This document shows positions 59,179-64,000 of a stretch of DNA of 64,000 bases, piece after piece; the stretch's first letter is position 1, and the number at the start of each line of letters is the position of its first letter. The stretch spans positions 2,418,001-2,482,000 of the forward strand of contig NZ_JAUSYB010000001.1 of assembly GCF_030816505.1 (NCBI RefSeq), written 5' to 3'. Both the position numbers and the translations under genes were made by a program. Below the pieces are notes generated by a model. It did no database searches, was not told where the DNA came from, and saw only the letters and a list, made by a program, of their open reading frames with translations. Source of the stretch: Microbacterium sp. W4I20. Its GTDB lineage: Bacteria > Actinomycetota > Actinomycetes > Actinomycetales > Microbacteriaceae.

Positions 59179-61338
59179 TCAGACGACCTTCCAGACGGTC
59201 TCGGTCCTGCCCTGCGCCTCCACCGTTCCTGCCTCGACGTAGGTGACGAGTTCCTGCGTGCGGTCGCGCACGGTCTGGCTCACGTAGATGCCGGGCTCAC
59301 CGGTGACCGAGCGCACCCGGTAAGCCAGGTTCACCGCATCACCCCACAGGTCGTAGGCGAGGGTGGTGCGCGCGACGAGGCCGCTGGTCACCGTGCCGGT
59401 GTCGACGCCGGCGCGCAGCGCGATCTGGGTGCCGTTCTGCGCGTTGAAGCGCTCGATCACCCCGACGAGGTTCCGGGCGAACTCGACCGACCGACGGATG
59501 TTGTCCACCCGCGGAACGATGAGACCCGACGAGGCGAGGTACCCGCCTCGCAGGGTGCGCACCTTCTCGACACCGGCCTTCTCGGCCGCCTCGTCGAAGC
59601 CGCGCATGAGCGTGTTCAGCAGCCCGATCTCCTCCTCGGCGGTCATGGCGCGAGCCAGGTCGTCGAACCCCACCAGCTCGGCGAAGACCACCGACACGTT
59701 CTCGTGCGCCTCGGTGATCGCCTCATCGCCCTGCTTGTACTTCGCCGCGACGCTCTCGGGCATGAGGGTGTGCAGCAGCTTCTCGTTCTCCTTCTGCTGC
59801 TCCTCGATCAGGTCCTGCTTGATGCGCAGACTCGACGCCATGTCGTTGAACGCACTGCCGAGGTCGCCGAACTCGTCGCGCGAGCCCTGCGGCACCTGCA
59901 CGTCGAGATCGCCCGCCGCGACGCGGTGCACGGCACCGACCAGACGATGGATGGGCCGGGTGAAGACCTGCGCGAACAACAGCGAGAGCAGAGACACACC
60001 GAGCAGGATGCCGAGCAGCGACAGCAGCACGTTGCGGGTGAAGACGTTGACCGGCTCGAAGGCCTCCGCCGTGTCGATGCGCGCGACGATCACCCAGTCG
60101 AGGCCCGCCGTCTCGAGCGGCGCGTAGGTCGTGACGCTGTCTCCGCCGATGTAGTCGCGGCCGATCACGGTGCCGGTCCGCCCGGCCTGCGCTTCGGCGA
60201 CGGCGAACGTGTCGACGGGCTGCAGCAGCACGGTGCCCTTGACCTCGCCGATCCGGTTCGCGATGGTCGGCGCGATCCCGCCGCTGATGAGCCGCTTCAC
60301 GTAGTTCTCGGGGTCTTCCTCGAGGCGGCGCGAGGTGCTCCGCATGAGGTCGTCGCGACCGACCAGGTAGACCTCGCCGGTGTCGCCCAGACCCTGCTCC
60401 TTCCACTGCTCGTTGCCCGTCATCACGTCATTGATCTGGCTGATGGGCACCTGCAGCGCCATGGCCCCGGTGATGCGGCTGTCGTTGCCGACCGGAGAGA
60501 TCACCCACATCGTCGGCACGTTCAGGGAGGGGATCCACCGCTCGAAGTCGGTGAGGCCCACGGCATCGACCGAGTTCGTCGCGATCGAGTCGCGATAGGT
60601 CTGTGCGAACGACGAATCGCGGTACGGACCGGTGTTGACGTTCGTTCCGAGGTCGATGCCCTTATACGCGGAAAAGACGACGTCGCCGTCGAGGTTGAGC
60701 AGCAGGGCGTCCTCGTAGCCGGCCTGCTGCACCAGTCGGGTGAAGTAGTCGCCGTAGCGCTCGGCCGCGGCGGAGTAGGTCGTGCCGTCGCCGGCGTCGT
60801 TGCCCACGAGCAGTGCGTCGTAATCGGCGTCGAAGTCCTGGTTGTTCACCGTGTACTGCAGCTGCAGGTAGCGCCCGGCGTTCGATTGCGGGATGAACGC
60901 CTCGGTGCCATACTCCTCGCCCGCGCGGGCCTCGAGCTCGGGCACGAACGTGTCGGCGTAGTAGGCCTCGAGCTGCGACGCCTGCTCGTCGCTGATCTCC
61001 TGCTCCTGCAGTTCGTCGAAGGCCGCATTCAGCTCGTTCGACAGCGTCTGCGCACTGAGGTTGCGGGAGTTCAGCGAGGCGTCGCGCGTGACGTCGGCGA
61101 TCGCCTCGGTGATCTCTGTGGCGCGCATAGACCGGATGGTGATGAGCTGGTCGACCGCCGCGTCATGGAGCGACTGCCGGCCGTTGATGAAGCCGATCGC
61201 ACCGACCACGAGCGAGGAAATCAGGCTCACGACGAGCAGCATGATCAGGAGCTTGGACTGGATGCTCAGTCCGCCTCGGAATCTGCGGACGCGCGCCGCG
61301 GTGCCCGTGCTGCTCGTACCGTTACCGCTGTCGCTCAT
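59179..61338 (-). CDS. Cache-HAMP-nucleotidyl cyclase-like sensor with altered active site
   Basis: 719 aa from ATG 61338. Membrane segment at about 28-50, extracytoplasmic double-Cache-like domain 55-415, second segment at about 430-455, HAMP (RPIHRLVGAVHRVAAGDLDVQVP), coiled coil, and a class III cyclase domain from about 545. In the cyclase domain the first metal Asp is Glu554 (FAELVGF) and the second, normally in IGDAY, is replaced (R597-G598-G599-Y). The transition-state Asn/Arg remain (WGDAVNLAYRVRS). It may be inactive, or make an unusual product. Coupled (TGA-C-ATG) to the MscS-CNB channel. Confidence 0.88.
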   Translation of the reverse strand: MSDSGNGTSSTGTAARVRRFRGGLSIQSKLLIMLLVVSLISSLVVGAIGFINGRQSLHDAAVDQLITIRSMRATEITEAIADVTRDASLNSRNLSAQTLSNELNAAFDELQEQEISDEQASQLEAYYADTFVPELEARAGEEYGTEAFIPQSNAGRYLQLQYTVNNQDFDADYDALLVGNDAGDGTTYSAAAERYGDYFTRLVQQAGYEDALLLNLDGDVVFSAYKGIDLGTNVNTGPYRDSSFAQTYRDSIATNSVDAVGLTDFERWIPSLNVPTMWVISPVGNDSRITGAMALQVPISQINDVMTGNEQWKEQGLGDTGEVYLVGRDDLMRSTSRRLEEDPENYVKRLISGGIAPTIANRIGEVKGTVLLQPVDTFAVAEAQAGRTGTVIGRDYIGGDSVTTYAPLETAGLDWVIVARIDTAEAFEPVNVFTRNVLLSLLGILLGVSLLSLLFAQVFTRPIHRLVGAVHRVAAGDLDVQVPQGSRDEFGDLGSAFNDMASSLRIKQDLIEEQQKENEKLLHTLMPESVAAKYKQGDEAITEAHENVSVVFAELVGFDDLARAMTAEEEIGLLNTLMRGFDEAAEKAGVEKVRTLRGGYLASSGLIVPRVDNIRRSVEFARNLVGVIERFNAQNGTQIALRAGVDTGTVTSGLVARTTLAYDLWGDAVNLAYRVRSVTGEPGIYVSQTVRDRTQELVTYVEAGTVEAQGRTETVWKVV

Positions 61339-61441
61339 GTGCCCTCCGCCGTGCACCGTCGCGTCCCCGAGGCCGACACTACCGATATACCGGTGCGGCG
61401 GTCCAGACATCCGTTCCGCTACAGTGACCGGCGGAGGCGAA

Positions 61442-62146
61442 ATGAACACCTGGTGGCCGTATGCACGACTGGCAGCATCCGCTCTGGCGCTGGCCGCCGT
61501 CATCGCCCAGCTCAGCCGTTCGATCGAGAACGCGGTCGCCAACACGACCGAATGGGGCAGCCACATGCCCACGGTCGCCGCCAACTTCCTCAGCTTCTTC
61601 ACGATCGACTCGAACATCCTCGCGGCGATCGCGCTCGCCATCGCTGCGATCTGGGCGCTCCGACACCGCGACACGACGGATGCCGAGCCGCGATGGATCG
61701 CGATCCTCCTGGTCTGTGCGAGCACCTACATGATCGTCACCGGCGTCGTCTACAACACCCTGCTGCGCGGCATCGAACTGCCGCAGGGCGTCACCGTGCC
61801 CTGGTCGAACGAGGTGCTGCACGTCGTCATCCCGCTGCTGCTCCTGCTCGACGTGCTGTTCGCTCCGCGCCGCCGCGCGCTCGGGTGGAGCACGATCTTC
61901 ATCGCCGCGATCTTCCCGATCGTCTGGGTCGTCTACACGCTGGTGCGCGCGAACCTGATCATCGCCCCGGCCACGGGCGACCACTGGTGGTATCCCTACC
62001 CGTTCCTCGACCCCCACCGCGTGCCCGGCGGCTATCTCGGGGTCTCGGGGTACGTCGTGCTGATCGCCGCGATCATCATCGGCGCCGCGGCGCTCGTCGT
62101 CTGGGTCGGCCGCCGGCGCGGCATCCGTTCCACCCCGGAGGCCTGA
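61442..62146 (+). CDS. Pr6Pr family membrane protein
   Basis: 234 aa from ATG 61442, preceded by GGAGG. Six membrane segments; family text NFLSFFTIDSNILAAIALAIAA, YMIVTGVVYNTLLRG and HWWYPYPFLDPHRVPGGYLGVSGYVV. The Pr6Pr/FAR-17a-like family has no settled function in bacteria. Divergent from the cyclase-like gene across 103 bp. Confidence 0.88.
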   Translation: MNTWWPYARLAASALALAAVIAQLSRSIENAVANTTEWGSHMPTVAANFLSFFTIDSNILAAIALAIAAIWALRHRDTTDAEPRWIAILLVCASTYMIVTGVVYNTLLRGIELPQGVTVPWSNEVLHVVIPLLLLLDVLFAPRRRALGWSTIFIAAIFPIVWVVYTLVRANLIIAPATGDHWWYPYPFLDPHRVPGGYLGVSGYVVLIAAIIIGAAALVVWVGRRRGIRSTPEA

Positions 62147-62248
62147 GACGGGTACCGCTACCCGCCGGGAGCGTCGGCGGATGCGGATACGCTGGTCCGC
62201 GGGGGATGGCGGTGAGGTGCATTCCCCGCTGAACGAGGGAGCCCCCAC

Positions 62249-63418
<1,170 letters not shown>

Positions 63419-63441
63419 CCCTTCGACGAGCTCAGGGACCC
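63419..63441. repeat. Short palindromic repeat R7, intergenic copy
   Basis: CCCTTCGACGAGCTCAGGGA (followed by CCC) starts immediately after the moxR stop and ends 5 bp before the DUF58 ATG. Differs from the first copy at two positions in the loop. It occupies the place of the ribosome site of the next gene. Confidence 0.75.
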
Positions 63442-63446
63442 AAAGA

Positions 63447-64000
63447 ATGCCCAGCCTGATCACGCAGGTGAAGAGCAAGCTCTTCATCCACTCGTCGCGC
63501 AAGTCGCTGCATGCGCTCGACGGCGCCTACGCGTCGTTGCTGCACGGGCGCAGCCTCGACTTCGAGGACCTGCGCAAGTACGAGTACGGCGATCAGGTGC
63601 GCGACATCGACTGGCGCGCGACTGCCCGGCTGGGTGCACCGCTGGTCAAACGCCACCGGGCGATGCGCATGCACACGATCATGTTCGTGGTCGACACCGG
63701 CCGGTCGATGACCGCGCTGGCGCACGATGAGAAGTCGAAGAAGGACCTCGCGATCCTCGCCGCCGGCGTGCTCGGCGTGCTCGCACTGCGTCACGGCGAT
63801 GACTTCACCATGGTCTACGGCGACGCCGAGCGCGTGCGGCGCCGCGCCCCCGGACGCAGCGAGGGCGCCCTCGAGCACGCCCTGCGCACCATCGACAGGG
63901 CCATCGGCGAGAGCACGACTCCCAGCGACCGCGACGCCCTGCTCACCTACGTCACCCGCACGATCTCGCGGCGCATGATCGTGGTCGTGATCACCGACGA
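63447..64000 (+). CDS. DUF58 domain protein (partial, cut by window end)
   Basis: 184 codons visible, open at the right edge. Text: MPSLITQVKSKLFIHSSRK, LDFEDLRKYEYGDQVRDIDWRATARLG (the DUF58 hallmark DIDWRATAR), and a VWA-like core FVVDTGRSMTALAHDEKSKKDLA with DxGxS. Partner of the preceding MoxR ATPase; the pair usually continues with VWA and transglutaminase-like membrane genes. Confidence 0.9.
   Translation, partial: MPSLITQVKSKLFIHSSRKSLHALDGAYASLLHGRSLDFEDLRKYEYGDQVRDIDWRATARLGAPLVKRHRAMRMHTIMFVVDTGRSMTALAHDEKSKKDLAILAAGVLGVLALRHGDDFTMVYGDAERVRRRAPGRSEGALEHALRTIDRAIGESTTPSDRDALLTYVTRTISRRMIVVVITD

Overview
The window is 64 kb of high-GC DNA that looks like a chromosome segment of a Microbacteriaceae actinobacterium, most likely Microbacterium. 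The grounds are the very high GC content, dense head-to-tail operons with ATGA overlaps, actinobacterial families (YtrA-type GntR, actinobacterial SoxR, a BioQ-like operator at bioY, MoxR/DUF58) and a strong recurrence of GGATGCCG/CGGCATCC. This assignment is an inference; there is no rRNA marker. I found no tRNA, rRNA, CRISPR array, transposase or prophage. 59 coding features are supported, one of them frameshifted and one cut by the right edge.

Layout. 0.4-8.8 kb: a class I methyltransferase; an ABC-2 exporter with a MarR-like regulator; a YtrA-type regulator with a second ABC exporter; a zinc alcohol dehydrogenase divergent from a TetR regulator. 8.8-14.9 kb: a NarL-type two-component pair downstream of a penicillin-binding-protein-like serine hydrolase and an ABC exporter, then an FUSC-like membrane protein. 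15-24.2 kb: a glycoside-utilisation locus (Gfo/Idh/MocA oxidoreductase, secreted DUF4832-type protein, two sugar ABC permeases, a frameshifted binding protein, a GH36 alpha-galactosidase-like enzyme and a ROK regulator). 24.3-26.3 kb: ArsR-type regulator and MFS exporter. 26.4-31.7 kb: ECF-type sigma factor, small protein, cytoplasmic subtilisin and TPR-CHAT protease in one operon. 31.9-39.9 kb: an Aga-like amino sugar catabolic operon (AgaS-type isomerase, ROK kinase, PfkB kinase, class II aldolase, DeoR regulator) divergent from its own ABC importer.

40-49.9 kb: membrane protein, ROK repressor, chorismate mutase, AI-2E family protein, an OpuC/ProU-type osmolyte importer, DUF427, a flavin disulfide reductase and BioY. 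49.9-52.9 kb: a SoxR regulon (soxR divergent from an MFS pump and a quinone oxidoreductase). 52.9-64 kb: lactonase-like protein, purA, a SUKH-like protein, a DMT transporter, a cyclase-like sensor coupled to an MscS channel with a cyclic-nucleotide-binding domain, a Pr6Pr protein, MoxR and the start of a DUF58 protein.

The most notable observations: (1) an 87-99 bp palindromic repeat present three times, two copies lying in frame inside genes (methyltransferase and CHAT protease), every copy a multiple of three and the two coding copies flanked by GCC on both sides; (2) the sigma/subtilisin/TPR-CHAT operon, a candidate caspase-like signalling or defence system, with an NPFTRT hexapeptide repeat in the subtilisin; (3) the cyclase/MscS-CNB pair, where both partners lack a canonical ligand or catalytic residue; (4) several well-formed operators (three TTGCGCAA-type sites 14 bp apart, tandem BioQ-like sites, a SoxR box in a 19-bp spacer, a ROK site on an apparently orphan promoter).
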